Assembly: GCA_026724425.1 (NCBI GenBank)
Contig: JAIUCV010000019.1
Span: forward strand, 7,148,211 to 7,212,210
Length of the DNA stretch: 64,000 nt
Direction: 5' to 3'
From: Erythrophleum ivorense
Taxonomy: Eukaryota; Streptophyta; Magnoliopsida; Fabales; Fabaceae
The position numbers and the translations under genes were made by a program. Positions 50,401-61,418 of this stretch are shown here, piece after piece; the first letter of the stretch is position 1; each line of letters opens with the position of its first letter. The notes beneath the pieces are model-generated. The model did no database searches and had not been told where the DNA came from. It saw only the letters and a list, made by a program, of their open reading frames with translations.

Positions 50401-51109
50401 TATAGTTACTAAGATAATCTTATTTGAAGCTCTGTAGAGAGAGAACCAAAATTTTGAAATTTCATGATAGTACCAATAGTGCAGCAGGACATCTACTACT
50501 TTTCTATCGATTTTTATAGGTTAAACGCCATTTTCTTGATCCAGAACTAGTTTTAGTCAAAAGTAGATGTCCATAAATTTCTAGAATGATATGTTTTTTG
50601 GGTTTTGATTTGTCTATAATTAGTCATGAATTTTTGAAATTTATATTAGAAACTTGTGATAACCAATCTAGGCAGCTGGACTTTTGGTGCTATTCTATTG
50701 TCAATTGTGGACCAGTTGCTATTTCTATGGTCTGGAATGATTTTTAACCTATAGTTGACATTCAAGTATTTCTAAAAACTTAATTTGCTTGATTTTGATT
50801 TTCCTAGAATTAATTATAATTTTCTAAAATTGATATTATAAAGTTGGAAGTGGAACCTGTGGCCAACTTTAAATTTTTCTGGTGTATGGCTTCTTACTTG
50901 AGTTGTGTTTGATATTTTATGTTATTTTTGATTTGTATGGATGGATTATAAGTAGAAGATGATATTGAGGAGTTCACAGGATCTACGAAGTTTAAGATGA
51001 ATTTTTAAAGTCTTATGTAATGCAAAAATAAATTTATAGATTTTTCATGAATAAAACATGTATGAAGCTTACTTGTGGAGAGGAAGGACTAGAGGAATAT
51101 GGTGTTATA
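47472..51109 (+). mobile_element. Solo LTR copy C inserted in gag
   Basis: It begins TGTAACA and ends GGTGTTATA over 3,638 bp, flanked by gctaa (47467-47471) and gccaa (51110-51114), 4 of 5 identical. It aligns with copies A and B in order, including the minisatellite at about 49320-49500. Open frames inside it (for example on - at 49695-50081) are not conserved among copies and are not annotated as genes. Confidence 0.8.
49320..49500 (+). repeat. Minisatellite inside LTR copy C
   Basis: Units of about 38-42 bp with the core gggtgagacaaagttaaaag, homologous to those of A, B and Z. Confidence 0.65.
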
Positions 51110-51547
51110 GCCAACATAGAGGTTATGCCATTTTTGTCCCTTTTTTAACACCCATTAAGGTTGTGGCCCATACTTGCATCCTTGCTCCTTTTATTCATTG
51201 ATTCTTAGAGCCTTTAGAGAGCTTGCACCATAGCCGCTTAGGCTATAGCTTGCTCTTACAAGCATTGAGTCATCTCACCTATAACTTCTCTCATCTTCCT
51301 TATCATTTTAGTAGTTCCTCTTCTTGCAACCATAAGGCTCAGTAACACCACATGCAACAACAACAAAATCCCAAGTTAGATCTCATACAAAGACCAAATT
51401 CACCAAAATCTATCTCTCTAAGTCAAAACCAAACAAACAACCTTAAATTCACAAGGCTAGCTATACATTTAAACTAAAACTAAACCATCTATGTGATATA
51501 AATACCACTTATCTAGCTAACACTCTGTCTTAAAGTAATTAACCATT

Positions 51548-51559
51548 GCTCTGATACCA
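51548..51559 (-). other. Primer-binding site of the minus-strand LTR retrotransposon
   Basis: The + strand reads gctctgatacca, so - reads TGGTATCAGAGC. This is the usual plant PBS, complementary to the 3' end of initiator tRNA-Met. It lies 3 bases beyond the adjoining LTR end. Confidence 0.85.
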
Positions 51560-51562
51560 AAA

Positions 51563-54034
51563 TATAACACCTAATACTCTAGATGGATAAAACTAAGGAA
51601 ATTAAACTAATAAAAATCAAGTTAAAATTGTGGAAAAAGCATAATTAATGAAATACTAAAAATATGAACCAATTAAAACCTTTGAATATGTCAATATATT
51701 TTAACCAAAACTTGTTCATAACCAACCTAGGAGCTTTCCTAAATAACAAACTTTTCCTTCTCTTCTTAGTGCTTTTAGGAATCTGGAAAACTTCCTAAGA
51801 AGAACATTGGAAGGCTTGATGTATAATTGCTTAAAACAATGATTGATCCTAGACAAAGCAATTAATTTCCCTCTATAGAGTGATCAATTGCTAGGGGAAG
51901 CCTCAACCTACTAATCTTAAGTAGGTAATCAACCGATCCTTTGCATAACAACCAATTTCTTGGAGGTCATGCCAGTTAACAAGTCTTAGGTAGTTAGTCA
52001 ATTGATCATGATAGATTAGTAGTCTAAATTTTGCACTAAAGCAAAACACCCAAATGTCTTATGACAAGTTCTTCCTAGCAATTCTACAACCCAAAAACCA
52101 TCCATACGCATGTACAATGGGGCTTAATAGCACTCTAAGGCTCAATCTTTAAAACTAAAGTATACCTTTCCATTAAAACTCCATGAATGCCATAAAGCAT
52201 CTTTCCATAGTTCCAAACCCATTCTAACCTCTACCAAAACCATTCTAGCCTATTTAGTGCAAATTTCCATACTTAAAGCCAAACCTAAAGTGGTGTCCCC
52301 AAGGCTTAAACCTCAATGAATCAAAATTTGGCCTAATGGCTTTCTCTAGCCACTAACTACCTAACTACCAACCATTTTATCAATTATCCCAAGCCCTCAA
52401 AGCCATTCACAAGAACTTCAAACATGAACAAGTTAAGGACCAACATCCAAGCAAGTCCAATCAAGTTAAATGGTCATAAATACTTATAATCCACCATCTG
52501 TCACATGACAATTACAAGGTAAACCATAATTATATGTGACATCTCTTTAGAAAAGAATAAAGTATTATTTAGGGTCCTAGTTGCTATTCTCACATGTAAA
52601 AAACACAAAATATAAGAAGTCCTGCAATTGGCCTTTCATATTAAAACATCAGCTATTGCAAAATATGCTTAATCTAGCCATTGCTTCTCTTTGTCGAAGC
52701 TTGATCCTTCACCTGAAAAATATTAGCTTGCAACCAGAGGGAGATGTAAAATCCCAATAACCAACAAGCAATTTCCATTCACATTTATATAGATAATTTG
52801 AATCAACGCTCAACATATAGAAATCATAAAACATGCCTTATTCAAGCAACTATATCAAACAAGTTTGACATTAATATTGTTACTGTAACATATACATGGT
52901 GATTGGCCAATCACTCTTAATGGGCTAGACACATTAATAAGGTCTACAATGGTCATCAAGACATGTTAACAAGGTCCATAATGATATATAATAATTAGTC
53001 AAACTTAAACATAGCATCATATAAATACTGGCATGCATGTATAAGTTATCAAAAATGATTACTCAAATAAATAAGAATGGAATTAACCTCAATTGCCTCA
53101 AATTAAATGATGCCTATTGCTTTCCAACTAGCTATCAACACCTTCCAAGAAGCAACACAAGCCTAGAACAACTATAAGCACAAGCATATACTCATTAATC
53201 CAACAGGACCTCTAATCCTATTAACCAAATACACTATGGATCATATAGTTTTACCTTACCCAAGCTTCTTAGAGTCCTAAAATACTCATTTGAGCTCAAG
53301 ATCCTAAGCTTCTATAATTGGTCTCTTGAATTTTCACACATACATATGTCACCACACTAAAGTCAACCTTTAAGATGAAGTTTGAGCAAAATGACATCAC
53401 AAAGGGAAACACTTATCTAATGCATGCCTTAGCCTTTTCCTTCACTTCTTCACCAAAAACACTCCAAAAATCCCAAATCTTTCAACCTAGGTTTTCACAA
53501 ACCACCCCCAAATCATGAGTTGTTCGATTCAAAAGAAAGAGGAGAAGGAGAGGATCATTTTTCTTAACACTCATTTGAGCCAAAAATATCTCTTTCACAC
53601 TTGATTGAAGCTCCAAAGCCAAGCCTTCACACTTTCTCTTCTCTCTAGCATTTGTTGCATTCTTGCTTCTTTGTTGTGTGTGCGATTTTCTAATGTAGGA
53701 AAGAGAGAGGCTAGGTTTATTGATATTTTTAGTGAGTTGGATCATGGGTTATAGGCCAAACCAGGTTCTAGGTCATGGGCTCCTCTATTCTTAATGGGTT
53801 TTAGCTTATTTTTCACTCTAAGACCCTCCTAACATGTTTTAATTAGGTTTTTAGGGAATGATAAGATCTAATTTATTTTTTTCTTAGGGTTACTTTTTAA
53901 TTTCACTTAATTAATTTAAATATCATAAATAAACTTTATTTTTCAATAATTTCTGAATAAATTATTTTTCCTAAATTTTTTTTAATTAATTTATTTTTTT
54001 CATAATTTATATTAAATATTTTCAAGATGTTACG
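51563..54034 (-). mobile_element. 5' LTR (copy D) of the minus-strand element
   Basis: On - it starts CGTAACATC at 54034 (TG mutated to CG) and ends ggtgttata at 51563, next to the PBS, over 2,472 bp. The inverted ends are of the TGTAACAcc...ggTGTTACA type. It holds small tandem repeats at about 52905-52995. It is not obviously the same family as copies A-C, although the end signature is similar. Its partner 3' LTR was not found. Confidence 0.6.
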
Positions 54035-54779
54035 ATCACCATGCTAGAAGTCCTTCCCCTTTCTTTATGTGTGTTTAAATGAAAGATTGCTTTGCCTTTG
54101 GTCCTGTCCTAATGTTGAGATTCGCCACTTGAAAGACTGGAAGTTATCATTCCGATCTATCAATGTCAACATGGTGACACCATGAGACTTTGATATTGTC
54201 TGTTCTAACATTGGTATAAACGGTTACTCAGTTTTAAAATATGCAGATAATTTCAGTCATGATAGAAGGTGATTTAGGTGAGGGTGACTTGGATTGTTAA
54301 TTCAACAAGTAGGAGAATGTCTTTGTTTTGAGTTCGAGAAATCAGTAAAAGTTCATTCTATCACACATGTATTTGTGATTGGATTCCTGAATGCATACGA
54401 ATTGGTGATTTCGAGATGGCACTCCTTTTTTATTATTTGGACTTGATTCCATATAGTTTGCATATCCAAATCCACCTGACTTGCTTAACGTTGCTGGAGA
54501 ATGCTGTTTTGGGAATAATACAATCCCTTGGTTTTATTCCACATGATCCATTTAAAGAGCCAAGTTCCAATTCATGAACCTATGTGCTTTTACATATGTA
54601 TTTAGTTTTATCATGTCTACGTGGTGAAAAGAAAGTGATGTGTCAAGGTTTATGTATCCATGTGCTTTTGAATTTGTTTTCGGCTCCCAAAAAAAACAAA
54701 GACAATTTTTTTTTTCAAAAAATTAATAAACAAATAAAATTTAAAAAAAATTCAAAAAATAGAAAAGAGATTAAATGAG
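54035..54779. other. Unassigned DNA
   Basis: Less repetitive than its surroundings. No open frame with recognisable domains and no RNA gene was seen. Confidence 0.4.
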
Positions 54780-55400
54780 GAGAGAAAGAAAGAGAGGTTG
54801 ATTTAACTTTCACAAATTAATAAAATACACCAGCTGACTTTAAGCTTGTTTTAATTTTGAGATCAAATTAATTGCAACTTCTTTCTCTTTTCAAGCAAAA
54901 ACACAAAAAAAAAAGAGAGTAAAAGCCACCAACCAAGTGACACGATATTCTACCCGATGCAAATTATGTGAGTTTTGATCCCTTTTATTTATATGTATGC
55001 CCTAGGTCCCATTCTAAAGTTAAGTATGATTTTGTAAATCTTTTATTTTTACCTTCTCCTTTTTACTTTTGTAAATACTTTATTTTTTTTCTTAATTACT
55101 ACTAGTATTTCTCCTTTTTCTTTCTTTTTTTTTATATGTTTTGATTATAGTAATTTAAATAAAATTAAGGCTATATTTATTTTGCACAATTAATTTAAGG
55201 TAACTATTTTTAAGAACATGTATTGAACAGTGTCTAATACATTTCCCACTGCACAATTAGATTTCCAAAACTATGTTTAGTTTGCAAATCATCTTTCTAT
55301 CTTGCCATTTGTGAAAAGGTTTTTTATTTTATTTTATCTTCTATTAAAATTTTGGTGGTGACTCCAAGTATATTAGTTTTCAAAATCATTATCAAATTTA
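54780..55400 (+). repeat. LTR-like fragment, copy 1
   Basis: This aligns by eye with 56960-57610: taatttaaataaaattaa, ttattttg.acaattaattta, tttagtttgc and the T-rich tracts. It ends with ggtggtgactccaag (55364), which resembles the LTR/PBS junction of Tat-lineage gypsy elements as I recall it. No retroelement genes adjoin. Confidence 0.4.
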
Positions 55401-56099
55401 GTACTACTTTGCATATTATTAATTCAACATTGCTTAGAAATAGCAACTTCAAATGTGCTAATTTTGATTCATCAAATCATGATACTTCTTTCAGGCAATG
55501 TTGAGAGCACAATTATGACCTCTAGCATGAGATTAAGAGATTTTTCTTTTTTGGTGCCAATTTGTAAATCCCACTGTTACAAATGAATCACTATCAGAAT
55601 GCTTCCCAAAATTAGGCCCAAAAGGTAACAATATAAATAAAATGCTGCATCTTTTTCTATTTTATACTCCAACCAATTGCCAAATTCGTTAAACCAAGAA
55701 AGACAAAATCTTTTTACTAAATTCCCAATTTTCTTTTAGGAAAATTATGCTAAATAGGTTGACATGGTCCCTTTTATAAATATGTTTTTCATATCTTATT
55801 TTCTTCATTAGGACGATAAGCTAAAATTTTAATTTGCTTTTCTGTGTTTGATGACAAATCTTTTAAAATAATCTCCTTTTGTTGTTGGTGCATATTAAAT
55901 TCATAAATTTTAAATGAAGATTGTTTTTTCTAATGTCTTTCTCTTTAAAAGGTTATCTCATATCTTATTCAAAAAATAAAATTAAGAATAGCCAAGATTG
56001 TCACAATCAAATATTTAACATATGTATGTAAAGAGTAAATGAAAAAGAAATCTAAGAAAATCTAAATATTCCTATTCGGTTCTTCCTATACACTCTAAG

Positions 56100-56136
<37 letters not shown>

Positions 56137-56959
56137 TATCCATATCCTATTCTGTTCAGAGGCGCCATTCTTATATTATCCTGTTGACTATATATATATA
56201 TATATATATTAATAACTTTCGCTCTCTTTGGAAGACTCAGATACATTCACGCGCCGCTACTAAAGGACTCAGCGGCAAGCAATGCTGCTCAGTGCTCACC
56301 AATGCCACACCTGACACCACAAGCATGGCAACGCCACATGCCCACACCAGCAACGCTGCTCACCCACACTAGCTTCGCCACTGTGCTCACCAACGGTCAA
56401 ACGTGTTTGAGTGAGAATTTTGAAATTGTGAATTTTGAAACCCAAGGAAAAGAAGAGCAGAGTTTGGATGGGGAGAGAACAAACATCTTTCAATGGAAAC
56501 GGTCATACAGGAAATTTGGCAACAAAATAAAAATAAAAAAAGGTGTGCAGAGATGAAAAATAGAAAGAAAGATAGGGATAAAATAAGGAAAAAATGACAA
56601 TAAAAGTAAATTCTTTTATATAGAATTATATACGTGAGAGTTTATTGGATTTAAGTTAATATGTTAAATAATTAAAAAAATTATAATCAATTATTTACAT
56701 ATGAGAGTCTAAAGGTTCAAAATTTTAAGAGAACGAACATAATATCATAACTTCATGCTACGTACATGCCTCATAGAACATGTAGCTCCGCCTCTGGCAC
56801 CTGGCATGTGAAGGAAATGGAGATGTTTTGGAAATGCGAATGGAAGGAAACATACAGGGTTGGCTTTACTTTCTAATTTGGATTTTGTAGATATGCTTGC
56901 ATAAAATGATACTTTTATTTAAATAAAAAATATCAAAATAATATGTAATTTTTAAAGAT
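55401..56959. other. Spacer with microsatellites and a GC-richer patch
   Basis: Contains a poly-A plus (TA)n tract at 56100-56140, a second (TA)n run near 56190-56208, and a GC-richer patch at 56230-56420 with no recognised product. The remainder is A/T-rich. Confidence 0.45.
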
Positions 56960-57610
56960 AAAAAGATAGAAAAAAAAAGACAGCAATAAGGTGAGTTTGA
57001 CTTGATTTCACAAATTAAAAGACAACAACTAATAACAAATTTATTTTGTTTGTGAAAATTAAGTTATTATTATTTTCTTAATCTGTTCACAAATAAAATA
57101 AAATTCACTGGCAAATGACATGATATTTTTTTACCCCATTCAAACTATATAAGCTCTGATTCCTTCATCGGATATGTAAATCCCATATTTTTTTTTAGAT
57201 CAAGATCATCTTTGTAAATATTTGATTTTTATTATTTTCATTCAACTTTGTAAATATTTATTTTTTTATTCATCTTTGTAAATATTTTTATTTGTTTTCT
57301 TTTTTTTTCCTTTCATTAAAATCTTTGTTTCCTCCTTTTTTCTTTTTTGCATGTGTTTTCAATAGGGTAGTTTAAATAAAATTAAAGTTTCATTTATTTT
57401 GTATAATTAATTTAGTATAACTATTTTTAGAATTGAGTATTATGAAATGCCTAAAACCTTTTCCATCACACAAACAAACTCCTAAACTCATCTTTAGTTT
57501 GCGTATTACCATTCACTTTTCTAATTTTAAAAAGGTCTTTTTTTAAGTTTTACCTTTAATTAAAATTTTAGCGATAACTTTAAATAAATTGATTTTTAAA
57601 ATCAATTTTT
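56960..57610 (+). repeat. LTR-like fragment, copy 2
   Basis: Direct copy of 54780-55400, about 2.2 kb downstream. The junction motif is degraded (gcgataactttaaa). The pair could be two LTRs of a deleted element or independent fragments. Confidence 0.4.
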
Positions 57611-57800
57611 GGGAATCCTTTTAGTCATCCGCGTTACACTAGACCTTCAAAAGGTTGTCAAGTGTGACAAAGATGATGACCTAAGTGGATAAAAAGAAGC
57701 TCCAGGCTGTTAAGTGTTTTGGAGATATGGTATGAGCTCTGGTCCACCATACAAGATACTTGGAAAAAGGAGAGCAAATTTGAGTAATAGACTCACACTT

Positions 57801-58273
57801 AAGGAGGGGATTGTTAAGATGCAAGAGTGAGTGGAAAAGTTGTTGGGTTACAAGTGTGAGTGGGAAAGACTAATATTGGATAAAATTAGACATTAAGAAG
57901 AGGATATAAGTGAAAAGGGTCCACAGATGGACGGCTTAATGTTTTAGGTTCATAAATGGTTTCAACTCCACATATATAAGTTTCTATTTAAAGTCTAATG
58001 ACAAAGACCCAACCATTGAAGATAGAGTGACAGCTCTGGTTAAAGATGGGTGCTACAAGGCACGGTCCAGCTTATGGATTGTGGAAATATGGCACAAATC
58101 TGGGTTAAGATGAACGTGACCTACAGCCCAGGGATGCTGGAGATTGCCAAGTACACACTCAAATGATAGATAGTAGTGAAACATGCTTGAGATATATAAT
58201 TATGGATGAAGGAAAGCATACCTATGTCATAGACTTACACTTGAGGAGGAAATTGTTAGCTTACAAGTGTAAG
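57801..58273 (+). repeat. Two polypurine/LTR-start-like junctions
   Basis: Related sequences aaggaggggattgttaagat (57801) and ttgaggaggaaattgttagc (58241) lie 440 bp apart. A further ttgttgggttacaagtgtga is at 57839. Purine tract followed by TGTT is the usual 3' PPT/LTR border of copia-type elements. The region may be a degraded small solo LTR. Confidence 0.35.
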
Positions 58274-58526
58274 TAAAAACAGAAACGGATCCTTTGAAGT
58301 GTCATCTTATGAAGTTTGGTAAAATCTCTCACATCTTTTTTTTTTGTTGACATAATTTTTTTTTCTTAAAGAGAGAAAAACTATACATGTGAAGAATTTC
58401 AGCTACTTTAGGAACTGTCACTTTAGAGGATTTGAGTCCAAGTAAAATTAGTCTCATATTGAATATAATTAGATTTTGAGAATAGAATTTGAGTATAAAA
58501 GGCGCATAGACCTAGCTACTGCCTTA

Positions 58527-58950
58527 GGCTTAGTTTGGTTGAAAGTTTTTGAAGGGGAGGAGAGGGACATAAGGTGTTTGGTTGGGTAAAATTAGATTGG
58601 GGGGGGGGGGAGGGAAGGGAGCCAAATTTCCCTCCCCTCCAATTTAAAGAGTTTTGGAGGGAAATGATATTTTTTAATTTTAATTTACTTTTTTGTCCTT
58701 TATTTTTTTAATATTTTAATATATTAATATTTAATAAAAATTAAGATAATTTTTTTCATAAAAAATTAAAAATAAAAAAAGATTGAAATTTATAATTTTT
58801 TGAAAAAAATATTGATATAAATAAATTTTTTATAAAAAAAAAAATTAAAATAATATAAAGAGTAAATTTGTCCAAATATAATTATCTTCCCTCCTCTCCC
58901 TTTCATTAACCTCTCTTCCCTTCCCTTCCATTAAACCAAACAGACTCAAC
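58527..58950. mobile_element. MITE with G/C-tract ends
   Basis: The left end ggcttagtttggtt and right end aaccaaacagactc are inverted copies. Next to them, a purine-rich tract on the left (gaaggggaggagaggga) faces a pyrimidine-rich one on the right. The interior is A/T-rich and non-coding. It includes a 12-base G run near 58599. Confidence 0.6.
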
Positions 58951-59145
58951 CGTATTTGATTTTCAACAATCCATGGACTATTAAAAAAATGTTTCATAGA
59001 ATTAATTATAAAATATATTCTTCATTAAAGAATTGTTGATTTCTCTATTGGCCTTTATTTTAATCAACAAAAATATTGAAAAAAAAAAGAGTACGTCTGA
59101 AATAATAAGCATTGTTGAAATTATTGATAAAAAAGATATAACTAT

Positions 59146-59149
<4 letters not shown>

Positions 59150-59185
<36 letters not shown>

Positions 59186-59201
59186 TATATATATATATAT
59201 A
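59150..59201. repeat. (CA)n-(TA)n microsatellite
   Basis: About fifteen ca units followed by tg and about nine ta units. It lies downstream of the protease stop codon on the protease's 3' side. Confidence 0.95.
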
Positions 59202-59379
59202 GCCCCGCACACGTACGCACACCCTACAAAGAAGTGAGTTAATATGCAATATAATTCAAATTAAGCGACCGCAAGTCGACGAAATGGGAACACAGACAAT
59301 GACTAAACAGATAAAAATTATTCAAAGCGTACATTCAAGGTAAATTAAGTCTACTCACGGAAGACATGCAATGCATGCA

Positions 59380-61360
59380 TCAGGGCATCGTGCAATCCGT
59401 TGGCTTGAAGGAAACAAGGTTATTCTGAAGGTCATACCCAACCAAGAAGTTCATCTGAACCAAGTTCCCATAGACGGCATCGCTTGCAGCGCGAAAAGCA
59501 AAGCACACTACACCCGTAGTGACTACAAGGAAGGTATTAATTGGATTTAACGGGACATCTGCACCTTTAAAATGAGCAGTAATAATGGGAGCTCCAACGC
59601 TTTTAATGTTTTCTGATAAATAGCAAAGGCTCAAAAGTTTGTCTGGGTCACCAGTACGATCTAATTGGATCTGCGCTGCAACTTCTGATTCCAGTTCTGA
59701 GTAAAAATCTTTCGGCAATAGAGTCAGATGTGTCCCAGAATCAATGATTATATTGCCCTCCTCCACTGAGCCATCATCTGCACTAAACTCCAGTCTCTTT
59801 TATATATGATCAACAAAATACTGAATGAAGATGTGCGTAACAAATGATAAACATGCTTTAATAATTGAGATGGGTTAACAAACAAGAAGAAAATAGACCA
59901 AGGAAGTCAAATGAACTAATAAAAATAATATAAATTATAAATAAAGAGAGCGTATTGATGAAAGAAATGATTCTAGGTGAAGGAAGAAATAATCAATCTT
60001 GGATCAGAAATGAATGATCGAGGCTAATAAAAAATATATACTAACATATATATATATTGTTGTCAATATTTCTTTTTAAGCAAAGTACTAGTTCTATCTA
60101 AACGTTTTCTTTCTTTCTTTCTAACAAACTGTTCATATTATTATTATAGTACATATAAAATTTTGCGAAAAATAAATATTCGGAATCAAAATTAACCAAA
60201 ATAACGAATTTTGGAATCAATACTAATAGAAATAGTAAACGTATATGAAATAAAATTCGAGTTCCATCAATTTATTCACCATTTAAAATTGTTTCACAAT
60301 ATTCAGAAGTAAATAAAAAAAAATTCAAAACTTTTTGTAGATTGCCCTCTTTTTTTTTTCTAATCAACAAAATATTGAACGAAATGTTAGGTTATATCGT
60401 GATAGTGACTGGGATTGAATCATCACCTCCAGTAAACTCTATTCTTTTGTCTCCCACGCTCATTCCTTCCAACGTAAGGTAATAGAAATTTTCTGAATCT
60501 CTTGACACAATGGGAGTGGAGACAGTCCCAGATCCAGAAATGATAGCGTTTTGGCCAAAATGCAATTTACTGGATTTATCACTGAATAATGGAGCCATAC
60601 AGTATGAGAATTTGCTTTCAACAGACGAACCCATTTGTGAGACTAATGAGATTGAACCTCTTCCGAGGCCAACAATGCCAGATGTTTGGGCAAAAAAGAT
60701 ACCATCACTTTGATGACCACAGCCAAACAATATTTTAGGAAATGCCACGTGGCCACCGTCGGTAGAGCCAAGTGTGAGTGTGTCAGAGGCGATGGTTCCG
60801 CTTGAAACCGAACCATCCTCATATGATACATGGTATTGGCAGGTATAAACGACGTCGCAATAGGTATTGTCTACTGAAGGCCTTGCAGATGAGCATTGTT
60901 TGGAATTGCAATTATTGTTTCTGTAAGTTATGGACTTGGATTCATCGAATAAAGGGATTGTTTGCTTGTAACATTCAAAGCAAGGCGCGCACTGTAACCA
61001 AACAAGGTCACTGCCTGTGTCAGCAATGCCGAATGTTTGGACAGGTGGGGTGCCCAAGGAATAGGCCATGAGGTATTCTCCTGTGGAATAGATTAATTCA
61101 GAATCAGCATCATCATCAGGAGCTTGAGCTTTGGGGTAGAAATGATTCACACGCTTAATGGACCGACGCAAAGCATTATACACTTGCTGGAAGGGTGTTA
61201 TTGGTGCGGTATTATTGTAGAATGGAGATTTTGGAGAATCACGGTGTATGAGTTCCACGGTGAAGCCAAGTTTGGTTGCCTCGGTGAGGGATATGATAAA
61301 AGTACAAATGATAAAAATTGTGAAAGAGAGAAGAAGATAGGGTTTAGAAGCTGCTGCCAT
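59380..61360 (-). CDS. CDR1-like secreted aspartic protease, two exons
   Basis: Exons on - are 61360-60427 and 59777-59380, joined at donor gtgatg (60426) and acceptor gtgcag to give 443 aa, close to Arabidopsis CDR1 (about 437). A hydrophobic signal peptide occupies residues 1 to about 28, and the product is expected in the apoplast. The propeptide region includes VELIHRDSPKSPFYN, a hallmark of the CDR1/nepenthesin-like A1B group. Both active-site triads are intact: ADTGSD (D114) and IIDSGT (D324). The Cys-rich nepenthesin-type insert follows D114 (CAPCFECYKQ, CNSKQC). Family members act in defence signalling or nutrient proteolysis. The substrate here is unknown. Many CDR1-like genes lack introns, and this intron has unusual repeats at its ends. 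A TATA box lies about 50 bases upstream of the start. Confidence 0.9.
59778..60426 (-). other. Intron of the aspartic protease gene
   Basis: 649 bp, A/T-rich, with phase 1. Its last 25 or so bases (59778-59801), together with the start of exon 2, resemble the end of exon 1 (60417-60448). A second related pair, attttgttgat and flanks, lies at 59811-59831 and 60363-60384. Confidence 0.75.
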
Positions 61361-61411
61361 TTTGGTGAGTGTTGGAGATAGTAGGGAGGAGTATAATCCA
61401 TGGATGTTTGT

Positions 61412-61418
61412 TTATATA
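61412..61418 (-). promoter_or_regulatory. TATA box of the aspartic protease gene
   Basis: On - the sequence is actatataaac, 52-58 bases upstream of the ATG, implying a short 5' leader of roughly 25 bases. It is the best TATA match in the upstream 150 bp. Confidence 0.6.

Larger units (their letters stand above)
46541..51547 (-). pseudogene. gag-protease remnant of a minus-strand chromovirus-like element, split by copy C
   Basis: Reading on - from the primer-binding site, leader and early gag lie at 51547-51110, then copy C intervenes, and gag resumes at 47471. About 47400-46850 reads as a retrotransposon gag domain (FIQLVQGDMNVDQYISKL). Next comes a damaged zinc knuckle (CYNFSKQSHMARNC, with Phe for the second Cys), then KVFALA and a protease motif DVLFNLGAS at about 46590. 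In that motif Asn replaces the catalytic Asp. Many stops and frameshifts are present. Reverse transcriptase and integrase are absent. The KVFAL-to-DVLF spacing is typical of Del/Tekay-type chromoviruses (family knowledge, not searched). Confidence 0.65.

Noticed and set aside
51548..51559. Possible tRNA-like sequence
   Set aside because: It is only the 12-base complement of the initiator tRNA 3' end. No cloverleaf is present, so it is a primer-binding site.
56052..56246. Open frame encoding repeated YI residues
   Set aside because: Translation of a TA microsatellite.
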